A stretch of DNA of 64,000 nucleotides from Erysipelothrix urinaevulpis (GTDB lineage: Bacteria; Bacillota_I; Bacilli_A; Erysipelotrichales; Erysipelotrichaceae), in NCBI RefSeq assembly GCF_009828835.1, contig NZ_WTTB01000006.1, positions 1-64,000 of the forward strand, read 5' to 3'. Shown here piece after piece: positions 43,770-52,422 of the stretch (its first letter is position 1; each line of letters opens with the position of its first letter). The position numbers and the translations under genes were made by a program. A model generated the notes under the pieces. The model saw nothing but the letters and a program-made list of their open reading frames with translations. It made no database searches and was not told the DNA's origin.

Positions 43770-44074
43770 ATGAGGTATATAGAAGTAAAAGAGTTTGAAC
43801 TCGAAAAAAATCATGGTGATGACTTGCTAAAAATTTCTTTGAACACACTTTAGCACGTGGATATAAAGGGCTGATTCGTATTGAAGTTGGATTAAATACA
43901 GATAGCCTAAGAAAAGATACTGTCATCTTAATGTTCACCTGGGAGTCAAAGGAAGATCAACAAGCATTTAAACGAAGCGATAAGTATCGTGATGCACACA
44001 AGGAACACAGTCCAAATCCTTATGTCATTAAACATTCAACAACATGCTATTTCATTCATTATGAAGAAGCGTGA
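43770..44074 (+). pseudogene. IsdG/HmoA-like heme monooxygenase-family gene with a frameshift
   Basis: From ATG at 43770 (after AAAGGAGG) 27 codons run to a TAG at 43851-43853. The remaining protein continues in the -1 frame to TGA at 44072-44074, so one base appears lost, most simply in the A5 run at 43829-43833. The joined product of about 101 residues is an antibiotic-biosynthesis-monooxygenase-fold protein with the IsdG-type W and H (TWESKEDQQAF, then YRDAHKEH). The catalytic Asn near residue 7 of IsdG appears to be Lys. It leads a siderophore uptake operon. Sequencing error and phase variation are alternatives. Confidence 0.65.
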
Positions 44075-45017
44075 GGCTTACATTGTTTTATGTCTACTGA
44101 TCGTTTTGTCAGTGATTTCTCTATTTGTGGGGGCACTTCCCTTACGTGTTTATGATTTATTTGCAGGTAATGAAGAAGCTATACATTTGCTTGTATATAG
44201 CCGATTACCACGTTTATTAAGTATTCTGTTGAGTGGTTTTGCACTCGCTGTTGCTGGATTAATTATGCAAAAGCTTGCGCAAAATAAATTTGTATCGCCA
44301 TCAACAGCCGTCACGCTAGATGCAGGTCGTTTTGGATTATTATTGAGTTTAATTGTAATACCCAATACATTATTTATACATCGTGTGATCTTTGCTTTTT
44401 CATTTTCTATTCTGGGAACAATTTTATTTATATACTCAGTTTCGAAGATTAAGTTTAAATCAATGATTTTGGTTCCGCTTTTAGGAATGACCTTAGGAAT
44501 GATTATAAGTTCATTAACCACATTTCTTGCCTTAAAGTATGACTTATTACAAGTAATTAATGCATATTTACTAGGTTCATTTACCTTTGTTCTTGAAGGA
44601 AAATATGAGTTTTTATGGTTAGTAATTCCTATTTTAATTTTGATATTTATTTACATGAATACATTTAATATCATGGCATTTGGAGAAGACTTTGCTGCTA
44701 ATTTAGGAATTAATTTTAAGAAAGTTCAATATCTAGGCATTGGACTTGTATCAATTTTAAGTTCATCGGTCTTATTAACTATTGGTACATTACCATTTTT
44801 GGGTTTATTGGTTCCGAATATTATTTGTATTAGGTATGGAGACACCGGACGGTTGCCACTTATCATGAGTGGGTTAATAGGAGCAAGTATACTTTTAGTT
44901 TGTGACATATTTGCTCGTTTAATTCTTTATCCTTATGAATTACCTGTATCGTTGATTTTGGGCATTATTGGATCATTGACGTTCGCGTTTATGTTGATTG
45001 GAAAAAAAGACTTATGA
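44061..45017 (+). CDS. FecCD-type siderophore ABC permease (YclN/FatD-like)
   Basis: The protein has about 318 residues with nine or ten helices and FecCD motifs (GALPLRVYDLF, SRLPRLLSILLSGFALAVAGLIMQ, GTLPFLGLLVPNI). I chose ATG at 44061, overlapping the end of the frameshifted gene; the ORF opens earlier at 43989. No good Shine-Dalgarno is present, so translation may depend on the gene before it. It pairs with the next permease. Confidence 0.85.
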   Translation: MKKREAYIVLCLLIVLSVISLFVGALPLRVYDLFAGNEEAIHLLVYSRLPRLLSILLSGFALAVAGLIMQKLAQNKFVSPSTAVTLDAGRFGLLLSLIVIPNTLFIHRVIFAFSFSILGTILFIYSVSKIKFKSMILVPLLGMTLGMIISSLTTFLALKYDLLQVINAYLLGSFTFVLEGKYEFLWLVIPILILIFIYMNTFNIMAFGEDFAANLGINFKKVQYLGIGLVSILSSSVLLTIGTLPFLGLLVPNIICIRYGDTGRLPLIMSGLIGASILLVCDIFARLILYPYELPVSLILGIIGSLTFAFMLIGKKDL

Positions 45018-45940
45018 AAAAAAATCGGCTAATCATAATTTTAGGAATTCTGGTTCTCTTCCATTTATTTTGGGGAGGATATTCATCCATGACGCCATAC
45101 ATACTGTCACGCCGAATTACGACACTTAGTTTAATTGCGATCGTATCAGTCCTCACAAGCTTGAGTACCTTAAGTTTTCAAACAATTACGCAAAATAGAT
45201 TGTTGTCGCCAGCAATCATGGGCTTTGATCAAATCTATCTTTTAATTCAAACAACGATGATTGTGATTGGTATTAGACAAAGTTCGACAGCGCAAATCCT
45301 ACTTTCAGTATTTATTATGGTTAGCGTCATGATGTCGCTTTACCATTATATTCTTGTTAAAAAAGAAGAATCAATTTATATTTTACTTCTTTTAGGGATG
45401 ATTCTGACTACCTTTGCTAGTTCCTTAACCCAAGCATTGGAAATGATTCTAGATCCTAACGAATTTAGTATAGTTCAAGATAGAGCCTTTGCATCGATCA
45501 ATTCGTATCACGCGAAAAGTTTACTTGTCTTGAGTGTGATAGCAATCTTAGGGCTATGGGTTTTATACCGTCTTAAAAAATATATGTCAGTCTTAGTTTT
45601 AGGCGATGATTTAGCGGCAAATCTTGGTGTAAATGTGGACAAAGTTAAACGCTATGCACTGTATGGAATTGCACTATGCACTTCTGTTTCGACAGCTTTA
45701 ATTGGGCCGATTTCATTTCTAGGTTTATTAAGTGTTAATATTGCCCGCCAGCATGTAAAAAGTGAACGCTTCACAGACGTTGGGAAGAACAGTGTTTTGA
45801 TGTCAATGATTTTATTACTAGGGACACAAGTAATTTTTGAAAGAGTTATGAATTTTAACTCATCATTAACCGTTGTCTTAAATTTCTGTGGTGGTCTGTA
45901 CTTTTTCTATTTGATAATGAAGGAGCGATTTAATGATTAA
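45014..45940 (+). CDS. FecCD-type siderophore ABC permease (YclO/FatC-like)
   Basis: The 308-residue second permease has the FecCD pattern (SRRITTLSLIAIVSVLTSLSTLSFQTI, LGDDLAANLGVNVDKVKRYAL, GPISFLGLLSVN). ATGA overlap with the first permease and an 8-base overlap with the ATPase show one transcription unit. Confidence 0.85.
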   Translation: MKKNRLIIILGILVLFHLFWGGYSSMTPYILSRRITTLSLIAIVSVLTSLSTLSFQTITQNRLLSPAIMGFDQIYLLIQTTMIVIGIRQSSTAQILLSVFIMVSVMMSLYHYILVKKEESIYILLLLGMILTTFASSLTQALEMILDPNEFSIVQDRAFASINSYHAKSLLVLSVIAILGLWVLYRLKKYMSVLVLGDDLAANLGVNVDKVKRYALYGIALCTSVSTALIGPISFLGLLSVNIARQHVKSERFTDVGKNSVLMSMILLLGTQVIFERVMNFNSSLTVVLNFCGGLYFFYLIMKERFND

Positions 45941-46688
45941 GGTTCATAATTTAACACACTCGTATGGTGATTTCAAAGCATTAGATAGCATTAATTTGAC
46001 CATTAAACCCAAACGAGTGACAGCGTTGGTGGGGGAAAATGGTTCTGGAAAATCAACACTCTTAAATCATTTAGGAAGGCTTTTGACTCGTAAAGAAGGA
46101 TTAATTCAGTTAGAAGATGAAGATATCAAAAAAATTAAGTCAAGAGACTATGCACAAAGAGTAGCAATCATGAAGCAAGATACGACAATTAACTTAAAAT
46201 TGACGGTCTACGAATTTGTTGCATTTGGTCGTTTTCCTCATAAACAAGGAACCCTTGATCCATCAGATCACGAAATAATACGTCAATCGCTTGTTCAAAT
46301 GGGCTGTTATGAATTAAAGGATAAGTACATTAATGAATTATCTGGAGGTCAGATTCAACGCGTTAAAATAGCCCTTATTTTATGTCAAGATACAGATGTT
46401 ATTTTGCTGGACGAACCGCTCAATAATTTAGATTTGAAATATGCTCATGAAATGATGGAAACTGTCCGGACTCTTTGTGATGAACTAAGTAAAACAGTTG
46501 TGATTGTCGTTCATGATATGAATATGGTTTATCGTTATGCAGATGATGTTGTATGCATGAAAAATGGCAAAATATTGGCTGATGGAACGGTTCATGAAGT
46601 ACTATCAGAAAACACTTTAAATGATTTATATGGTATTGATTTTGAAGTTGTGCAAGCACATGATTTTAAGTTTTGCATTGTAAAATAA
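45933..46688 (+). CDS. Siderophore ABC ATP-binding protein (YclP/FatE-like)
   Basis: The 251-residue ATPase has Walker A (GENGSGKST), a Q-loop (KQDTTINLKLTV), LSGGQIQRVK, Walker B (VILLDEP) and VHDMNM. It resembles ATPases of catechol siderophore and iron importers of the FepC group. Confidence 0.88.
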   Translation: MIKVHNLTHSYGDFKALDSINLTIKPKRVTALVGENGSGKSTLLNHLGRLLTRKEGLIQLEDEDIKKIKSRDYAQRVAIMKQDTTINLKLTVYEFVAFGRFPHKQGTLDPSDHEIIRQSLVQMGCYELKDKYINELSGGQIQRVKIALILCQDTDVILLDEPLNNLDLKYAHEMMETVRTLCDELSKTVVIVVHDMNMVYRYADDVVCMKNGKILADGTVHEVLSENTLNDLYGIDFEVVQAHDFKFCIVK

Positions 46689-46698
46689 AGGAGAAAAT

Positions 46699-47607
46699 AT
46701 GAAGAAAATAGCATTAAGTTTAATTGTTTTATTGATGTTGGTTGGCTGTTCAGCCACAAGTAAAGAAACAGAAAAAATTACAGTTAGTCATAAACTAGGT
46801 GAAGCAGAGGTTGTTCAGAATCCTAAAAAGGTAGCAGTCTTTGATATGGGGATCTTAGATACACTGGATACACTAGGAATCGAAGTACACGGAGTTGCGA
46901 AAGAATCATTACCTAAAAATCTAGACAAATTTAAGTCGGATGCATCGTTTAACATTGGTTCTTTATTTGAACCTGACTTTGAAGGTTTATCGAAAGAAGG
47001 CTTTGATTTAATCATTATTTCAGGTCGTACAGCAAAACAATATGACGAACTCAATAAAATTGCACCAACAATTTATTTAGGAAATGATTCAAGTGACGAA
47101 GGATTGCTTGCATCTGTTAAGAAAAATGTTGAAACAATTAAAATGATTTATCCTGACGTGGATGGAGAAAAAGCAATCACTGATTTAGAAACAAAAATTG
47201 ATACCTTAAGTAAACAAGTAAAATCAAAAGACTATGCAACATTATTTGTTATGGCAAATGGTGATGAAATCAAAGCATTTGGACCAGGTAGTCGTTACGA
47301 CCATGTCTTTAATGAATATGGATTTAGAAGTGTCGAACATAGCTTTGAAAAATCACGACATGGTTCTCTTTTATCGTTTGAATTGGTTAAAGATTTAGAT
47401 CCAGAAGTGATGATTGTGATGGATCGATCAGCCGTAACGCAAGAGAAAGGAAATGCTGAAGAATTATTGGATAATGACTTCATTAAACAAACCAACGCAT
47501 ACAAAAACGACCGTGTTGTTTATGTTGATCCAGAAATATGGTATTTAACTGAAGGTGGATTATCAGCATTAGAAGTTCAAGTTGAAGAATTATCAATCCT
47601 AAAATAA
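46699..47607 (+). CDS. Siderophore-binding lipoprotein (YclQ/FatB-like)
   Basis: The 302-residue lipoprotein has the lipobox LVGC (Cys at about 17) and the TroA/FepB-type fold, with VAVFDMGILDTLDTLG, FEPDFEGL and the substrate-site segment GRTAKQYDELNKIAPT. Its closest pattern is YclQ/FatB/CeuE, which bind petrobactin or other catecholates. AAAGGAG precedes the ATG. The operon ends at a terminator. Confidence 0.82.
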   Translation: MKKIALSLIVLLMLVGCSATSKETEKITVSHKLGEAEVVQNPKKVAVFDMGILDTLDTLGIEVHGVAKESLPKNLDKFKSDASFNIGSLFEPDFEGLSKEGFDLIIISGRTAKQYDELNKIAPTIYLGNDSSDEGLLASVKKNVETIKMIYPDVDGEKAITDLETKIDTLSKQVKSKDYATLFVMANGDEIKAFGPGSRYDHVFNEYGFRSVEHSFEKSRHGSLLSFELVKDLDPEVMIVMDRSAVTQEKGNAEELLDNDFIKQTNAYKNDRVVYVDPEIWYLTEGGLSALEVQVEELSILK

Positions 47608-47613
47608 ATTAAA

Positions 47614-47650
47614 AGAGATTCTGTCCATACCGATAGAATCTTTTTTTTTT
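47614..47650 (+). terminator. Terminator of the siderophore operon
   Basis: AGATTCTGTC pairs with GATAGAATCT (one G-T pair) around a short loop, followed by ten T. Confidence 0.92.
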
Positions 47651-47677
47651 GCTATAATAACACTAAGGAGTGTTATC

Positions 47678-48307
47678 ATGATGAATGATTTAAAATATTG
47701 GCTGCGTCAAGATATTCAATACTATATTATGCATCATGCTTTTTCTATTCATGCCCACGATTTTTCAAAGAAGGAAATCCGACAGATGGAAGATAAAGCC
47801 TATCGACTCATTAATTTAAGTGGCGATGCAATCATCACTGATCTCAAAGTTTGTATTATCGATCAAAACAAATCGTATAGCAATGATCTGCAGCTTGCAT
47901 GCAGAGAACGGTGTATAGAGACCAAAAACTTACGGTTGTTGGAACAAGAATGGGCTCGTTACAAATACTATGTCATGTCAAAGCATCAAAATACCTATAA
48001 CTACTATAGAAATCAGTTCAGAAGGATTGAGTCAATTAATATTGAAACGTTCTATCGTGATATGGATTTATTGTCTGGTTATCCCGAAAACATCGCAGCG
48101 AACGTGAACACGCTTGAGCATATTTGGGGATATTTTAAGCAAAAAGCATCGACCAAAGAAAAAGAAACCTGGTTGAACTTGGTTTCTGCTTATCAAAAGA
48201 AAAATCAATCACTGTTTGCTTGTAAAGACTATATTCATCATCTACTCAGTAAATATCCCAGTGAATATCTTTCCTATAGTTACTATTTAATAAGAAACAT
48301 TGCTTAG
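47678..48307 (+). CDS. DUF1722 (YbgA-like) domain protein
   Basis: The 209-residue protein's C-terminal 120 residues carry the YbgA/DUF1722 pattern: ARYKYYVMSKHQNTYNYYR, then NVNTLEHIWGYFKQKASTKEKE and YIHHLLSKYPSEYLS. The N-terminal 80 residues, rich in His and Asp, match nothing I know and are not the usual DUF523 partner. The function is unknown. ATG codons at 47678 and 47681 both follow AAGGAGTG. Its stop overlaps that of the convergent RpiR gene by 4 bases. Confidence 0.7.
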   Translation: MMNDLKYWLRQDIQYYIMHHAFSIHAHDFSKKEIRQMEDKAYRLINLSGDAIITDLKVCIIDQNKSYSNDLQLACRERCIETKNLRLLEQEWARYKYYVMSKHQNTYNYYRNQFRRIESINIETFYRDMDLLSGYPENIAANVNTLEHIWGYFKQKASTKEKETWLNLVSAYQKKNQSLFACKDYIHHLLSKYPSEYLSYSYYLIRNIA

Positions 48308-49083
48308 TCATGTTTCTTATTTTTTTGATCAAAAAGCGCCATTCTACTGACTAAGAAATCAATAAGGGTCATAAGAACGGGCTGGGAGTCTAAGAATATT
48401 TTTTTAGGATCGGTGTCAAATGTTGGAACATAGATAATGCTTGTCGCTGTTTTTGCTATATCGGCTAAAAGATTTGAGGTGAATAGCAATGTATCACAAT
48501 TTTTATTGAGACTTACATCATGAGCTTCAACAATCTCTAATGAACTTGCACCTAAAGATATAAAAATGTTGAGTTGACCTTTACTTGAAAAGTTTGCTTT
48601 TTCAAAAAACTCATTTGAATTTAAGACCGGTTCTGAATCATATCCTATTTTAGAGAGACGATATGATAGATATTTGGCAGATAATCCACTTTCATGAATT
48701 CCAAAAATTCTAATTTTATCTGCGTTTTTGATGAGTGTGTAGGCTGATTTAATAGAGGTATCTGATGTTTCATCTAAAATTTTACCAATTGTACTCAGGT
48801 AATAATTAATGTAGGTTTCAGCTGATTGATCCTCTGTTTCTTGTTCATAAGAGCCAGCTAATAGCTGTCTTGAAACTTCATACTTGAACTCAGAAAAACC
48901 TGAATATCCTAATTTTTGACAAAAACGTAACATCGCTGATTTTGAAACACCAACGCGATCAGATAAACTCACGAGTTGATATCGGTGGATATCCTCAATA
49001 TTATCTTCTAAATAATTTGCAATTTTTTCTTCAGTTTGTGTAAAACTGTTTTTATGTAAATGTATAATTTCATGTAGTAACAT
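48304..49083 (-). CDS. MurR/RpiR-family transcriptional regulator
   Basis: The 259-residue protein has an N-terminal helix-turn-helix (LSDRVGVSKSAMLRFCQKLGYSG) and a C-terminal SIS sugar-phosphate-binding domain (IRIFGIHESGLSAKYLSYRL, ISLGASSLEIVEA). Such regulators sense phosphorylated sugars. It is divergent from the PTS/GNAT/PIG-L operon, with a strong palindrome between them, so it very likely controls that operon. Confidence 0.88.
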   Translation of the reverse strand: MLLHEIIHLHKNSFTQTEEKIANYLEDNIEDIHRYQLVSLSDRVGVSKSAMLRFCQKLGYSGFSEFKYEVSRQLLAGSYEQETEDQSAETYINYYLSTIGKILDETSDTSIKSAYTLIKNADKIRIFGIHESGLSAKYLSYRLSKIGYDSEPVLNSNEFFEKANFSSKGQLNIFISLGASSLEIVEAHDVSLNKNCDTLLFTSNLLADIAKTATSIIYVPTFDTDPKKIFLDSQPVLMTLIDFLVSRMALFDQKNKKHD

Positions 49084-49146
49084 TGTGCACCTCTTTTAAG
49101 ACTATAATACCATATTTAGGAAAGCATCTTTTACTTGAATATAAAA

Positions 49147-49173
49147 CTTTTTCCCAATAAAGTTGGGAAAAAG
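49147..49173. promoter_or_regulatory. Palindromic operator for the RpiR-type regulator (probable)
   Basis: CTTTTTCCCAA and TTGGGAAAAAG flank five bases, a perfect 11-base inverted repeat, ending one base before the -35 box of the PTS operon. Confidence 0.65.
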
Positions 49174-49174
49174 A

Positions 49175-49203
49175 TTGTAATCGGATACATTTCGGTCTAT
49201 AAT
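49175..49203 (+). promoter_or_regulatory. Promoter of the EIIC/GNAT/PIG-L operon
   Basis: TTGTAA at 49175-49180 and TATAAT at 49198-49203 have 17-base spacing. AAAGGAGGAG and the ATG follow. Confidence 0.75.
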
Positions 49204-49231
49204 GGGGTTAAGAAGTAAAAGGAGGAGACAT

Positions 49232-50593
49232 ATGTCTAAAGAATTAAGCTCTAAAAAGAGCGGATTTACGGAAAGAGTAATGGTCTTTGTAGAAGAAAAA
49301 GTGGCACCGCCATTAATTAAAATATCTAATATTCGATATTTGCAGACTCTACAACGTGCTTTTATGGTCTTGATGCCATATATGGTTATTGGGGCTACAG
49401 CAACGCTTGTGTTGAACCTTCCAGGATTATTTGCTGAAGGTACAGGACTTAACATGCCTAAAGTAGCTGAATTTTTAACAAATGTATTAACACCTTTAAA
49501 ACCTGGTTTATTTCAAATGGTGTTTATTACATTAAATGTGATCACTTTAGCAATGGTAATTCTTAATGGATATTTCTTAGGGGAACATTATTCAAGAGAA
49601 GATCATCAAGTGAATGCTATCGCAGCTGGAATCGTAGCTTTTACAGGATTCATCGCATTTATTGACTTTGGTGCATTAAGTGAAAATTTTGATTGGCCAA
49701 CTTATATCATGGGTTCGCCTTCCATATTCTTTGGTATCTTAATTAGTATTGTATCCGTTGAAATTTACCGAATATTAATCAACAAAAAAATTACAATTAA
49801 AATGCCAGATTCAGTGCCGCCAATGGTCGCAACAGCGTTTGTCAGTATGATACCTGTTACTATTGTTGTCATTATTATGAGTTTTCTAGGTCAAGGAATA
49901 CCGGGCTTTGATTTGATGGCAATCATCAACAACTTTTCTGAAAAATTAGTTGTGGGTGGGAGTGGTCCAGTTGCACAATTTGTTGGGTTTTTCCTGGATC
50001 GTATTTTATGGTTTGTTGGGTTGCATGGTTCTAATATTGTTGGTTCAGTTATGACACCGGTTTGGACAACCATGATTACTGAAAATATCAATGCCTTTAA
50101 TGCAGGAACAGCGATTCCTTATATGTTTACAAATCAGTGGATAAACTTTTATGTTCGTATTTCTCTATTCCCAATTGCTTTATTAGCTTTAAGAAGTAAT
50201 GTTGAACGTTTCAGAGTTTTAGGGAAATTATCGATTGTGGGAACCATCTTTAACATTGCGGAACCAATCATGTTTGGATTACCAATTGTTTTAAATCCAA
50301 TTATGTTTGTTCCTTGGGTATTAGGTTTTTCACTCACATTTATTTTTAATGCAATTTTAGGATTGTTATCAATAACTCCACCTATGGTTGCGATGGTAGT
50401 CTGGACGATGCCAGCACCACTTGCAGCATTTATTGGAAGTGGCTTCAAGTTTATTGCTCCTGTTATATCACTGCTTAATTATGTCTTAATATTCTTTATT
50501 TTCTTACCTTTCTTTAGAGTAATGGAAAAACAAGAATTAGAAAAAGAAAAAGAATTTGCAATGGCATCAGAAGAAGAACCGAGTTTATCATGA
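49232..50593 (+). CDS. PTS EIIC, lactose/cellobiose (CelB) family
   Basis: The protein has about 453 residues and ten hydrophobic segments with EIIC motifs (LQRAFMVLMPYMVIGA, GLHGSNIVGSVM, FNIAEPIMFGLPIVLNPIMFVPW). It transports and phosphorylates a disaccharide, chitobiose or cellobiose being typical. No EIIA or EIIB lies nearby, so general partners elsewhere must supply phosphate. I chose ATG at 49232 after AAAGGAGGAG. ATGA overlaps the next gene. Confidence 0.85.
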   Translation: MSKELSSKKSGFTERVMVFVEEKVAPPLIKISNIRYLQTLQRAFMVLMPYMVIGATATLVLNLPGLFAEGTGLNMPKVAEFLTNVLTPLKPGLFQMVFITLNVITLAMVILNGYFLGEHYSREDHQVNAIAAGIVAFTGFIAFIDFGALSENFDWPTYIMGSPSIFFGILISIVSVEIYRILINKKITIKMPDSVPPMVATAFVSMIPVTIVVIIMSFLGQGIPGFDLMAIINNFSEKLVVGGSGPVAQFVGFFLDRILWFVGLHGSNIVGSVMTPVWTTMITENINAFNAGTAIPYMFTNQWINFYVRISLFPIALLALRSNVERFRVLGKLSIVGTIFNIAEPIMFGLPIVLNPIMFVPWVLGFSLTFIFNAILGLLSITPPMVAMVVWTMPAPLAAFIGSGFKFIAPVISLLNYVLIFFIFLPFFRVMEKQELEKEKEFAMASEEEPSLS

Positions 50594-51537
50594 ATGATAT
50601 AAGTATTAAACCGTTTAATTATTCTGATTTAGAAGGTATTATGACCTTGTGGAATGATGAACTCATTCATGATGCAATTTCTAAAGAACGCTTTATTGAT
50701 GAAATTATTACAGATCCAAACTTTGACCCCAACTTATTTTTAGTGGCGGCTAAAAATGAGTTACTGCTTGGCTTTGTCTACGGAGTAAAAAGGAAAGTTC
50801 CTTACCTCACTCGAGGACTTGAAGAAACAAGATCGTGGATAATGTGTATGGCGGTTGATAAGATGTATCAAAATCAAGGGATAGGTACTGCACTGGTAAA
50901 AACATTAGAAAAGAAGTTTGTATCAATGGGCTCAACACAAACAACACTGTGTGCCTATAGTCCTCAATACCTGACTCCTGGTATTGATATAAGGTATCAA
51001 AAAGCACTTTCTTTCTTTGAAAATAGAGGTTATATCTATTCAGATCAACGGACGGTAAGTATGGCAAGAAACTTATTCGATTACACGTTTGAAGCACAGC
51101 ATACAATTAAAAGAGAAGCTTTAGAACATGAAGGATATGAGTTTTTAAATTATACAGAATCCGATGCAACTGAGCTTATTCAATTTGCAAGTGAAAACTT
51201 TGGTGGAGGATGGTCCCAAAATGTCACAAGCATTATCAAACAAGGTATTGGGAGTAAAGCAATTGTTATCGCTAAAGAGAATAATCAAATAGTTGGCTTT
51301 TGTGTAAGAAAAATTGATGGTATGGATTCACGATTTGGCCCTATTGGTGTGGCAGAATCCCAACGAGGAAAAGGTTTAGGAGGAATTCTGCTTCAATTGA
51401 TGTTAGATATGATGAAGAAAAACAAAATTTATTATACATACTTCTTATGGACGAGTGGTTCTAACATTATGTTCTATGAAAAACATGGGTTTGAAGTATA
51501 TAGAGAGTATAGATTAGGTGGTAAAGATTATGAATAA
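50590..51537 (+). CDS. Tandem-GNAT acetyltransferase
   Basis: The 315-residue protein holds two GNAT domains. The first has MYQNQGIGTAL near residue 97, the second SQRGKGLGGIL near 260, both acetyl-CoA loops. FYEKHGFEVYREYRLGG closes the second. It is coupled to EIIC and the PIG-L gene, overlapping both. An acetyltransferase beside a deacetylase-like protein and a sugar PTS suggests N-acetylation of an amino sugar. MshD, a tandem GNAT of mycothiol synthesis, offers a structural parallel only. Confidence 0.75.
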   Translation: MNDISIKPFNYSDLEGIMTLWNDELIHDAISKERFIDEIITDPNFDPNLFLVAAKNELLLGFVYGVKRKVPYLTRGLEETRSWIMCMAVDKMYQNQGIGTALVKTLEKKFVSMGSTQTTLCAYSPQYLTPGIDIRYQKALSFFENRGYIYSDQRTVSMARNLFDYTFEAQHTIKREALEHEGYEFLNYTESDATELIQFASENFGGGWSQNVTSIIKQGIGSKAIVIAKENNQIVGFCVRKIDGMDSRFGPIGVAESQRGKGLGGILLQLMLDMMKKNKIYYTYFLWTSGSNIMFYEKHGFEVYREYRLGGKDYE

Positions 51538-52207
51538 GAAATATCAACGTATTGTAAGTATTGGAGCACATTCTTTGGATGCTGAGTTAATGGGGGGACC
51601 ATTAATGATAAAATATGCGTTACAAGGATCACACTGCACATTTGTCCATGTAACCAAAGGGAGACTTGAAAACCCTGATGCAACCGTTGCTGAGAACGAT
51701 GCTTATGTCGCAAAGATAACTGAAGAAAATAAAAATGTCGCGAAAACGATGCATTGTGATAGTTATGCCATGGGGTATTTATCCAGTGAATTACCATCCG
51801 AGCAAGAATTTGTGACAATACTCAAAGAGTATCTTATAAAAGAAAAAGTAGATTTGGTGATTACACACGCTCGAGGAACACTTCATGCACGTCATTATTA
51901 TACGTATGACACGGTAACTCAAGCTGTGCGTCAATTAAATCAAGAAGGGTATGATATTAACTTACTCTATGGTGAAAATTGCGAAGACTTAATCGGATTT
52001 ATTCCAACTTTATACGTATCAATGAGCCAAGAGGTTGAAGAAACATGGTTTAAAGGATTAGCCAATTATACAATATTCAATGGCGAAATCAATGATGTTC
52101 CTTATCCTGAGTATTATAAAACAATGGGAATCGTGAGACGATTTGAGGTCGGTTCAAAATTACCGGTGAAAGCATACATGCATGCAGGACTCCTTGATAA
52201 GGAATAA
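51530..52207 (+). CDS. PIG-L-family deacetylase-like protein with altered motif
   Basis: The protein has about 225 residues with the PIG-L/LmbE fold. The usual AHPDDxE motif reads AHSLDAE: the zinc-binding His and second Asp are kept, but the first Asp, the catalytic base in MshB, is Leu. The later zinc histidine region reads THARGTLHARHYY instead of the usual THxxDxHPDHR form. It may be inactive, use a different base, or act on another substrate. ATG at 51530 overlaps the GNAT stop by 8 bases. Confidence 0.75.
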   Translation: MNKKYQRIVSIGAHSLDAELMGGPLMIKYALQGSHCTFVHVTKGRLENPDATVAENDAYVAKITEENKNVAKTMHCDSYAMGYLSSELPSEQEFVTILKEYLIKEKVDLVITHARGTLHARHYYTYDTVTQAVRQLNQEGYDINLLYGENCEDLIGFIPTLYVSMSQEVEETWFKGLANYTIFNGEINDVPYPEYYKTMGIVRRFEVGSKLPVKAYMHAGLLDKE

Positions 52208-52233
52208 TTGAGAAAACACAAAAAAACATCATG

Positions 52234-52262
52234 AAGGCCACATTTATAATGTGGTCTTTAGT
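52234..52262 (+). terminator. Probable terminator of the EIIC operon
   Basis: AAGGCCACAT pairs with ATGTGGTCTT (one G-T pair) across a short loop. The T tract is weak. The next 160 bases contain AT-rich sequence and, at the end, the Shine-Dalgarno for the surface protein. Confidence 0.55.
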
Positions 52263-52422
52263 ATATTCACTAAGTTAAATAATTCACAAAGTGTTGTATA
52301 ACTTTAATAAATGTGCGTTTTTTTAACAATATATTGCTTGAATCAACACAAATACATGTATATTAATAAAAAACTTATTCGAAAAGCTACCCAGAGTGAT
52401 ATAGTAAATGTAGGGTGATACT

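Noticed and set aside
43826-43836. Classical -1 slippery heptamer in the heme-oxygenase-like gene
   Set aside because: The sequence A-AAA-ATT does not allow good re-pairing in the second codon, and no stable downstream structure was noticed. A lost base is simpler.
43989-44060. Longer start for the first FecCD permease
   Set aside because: The extra 24 residues are another frame of the heme-oxygenase-like gene and do not look like a membrane protein start.
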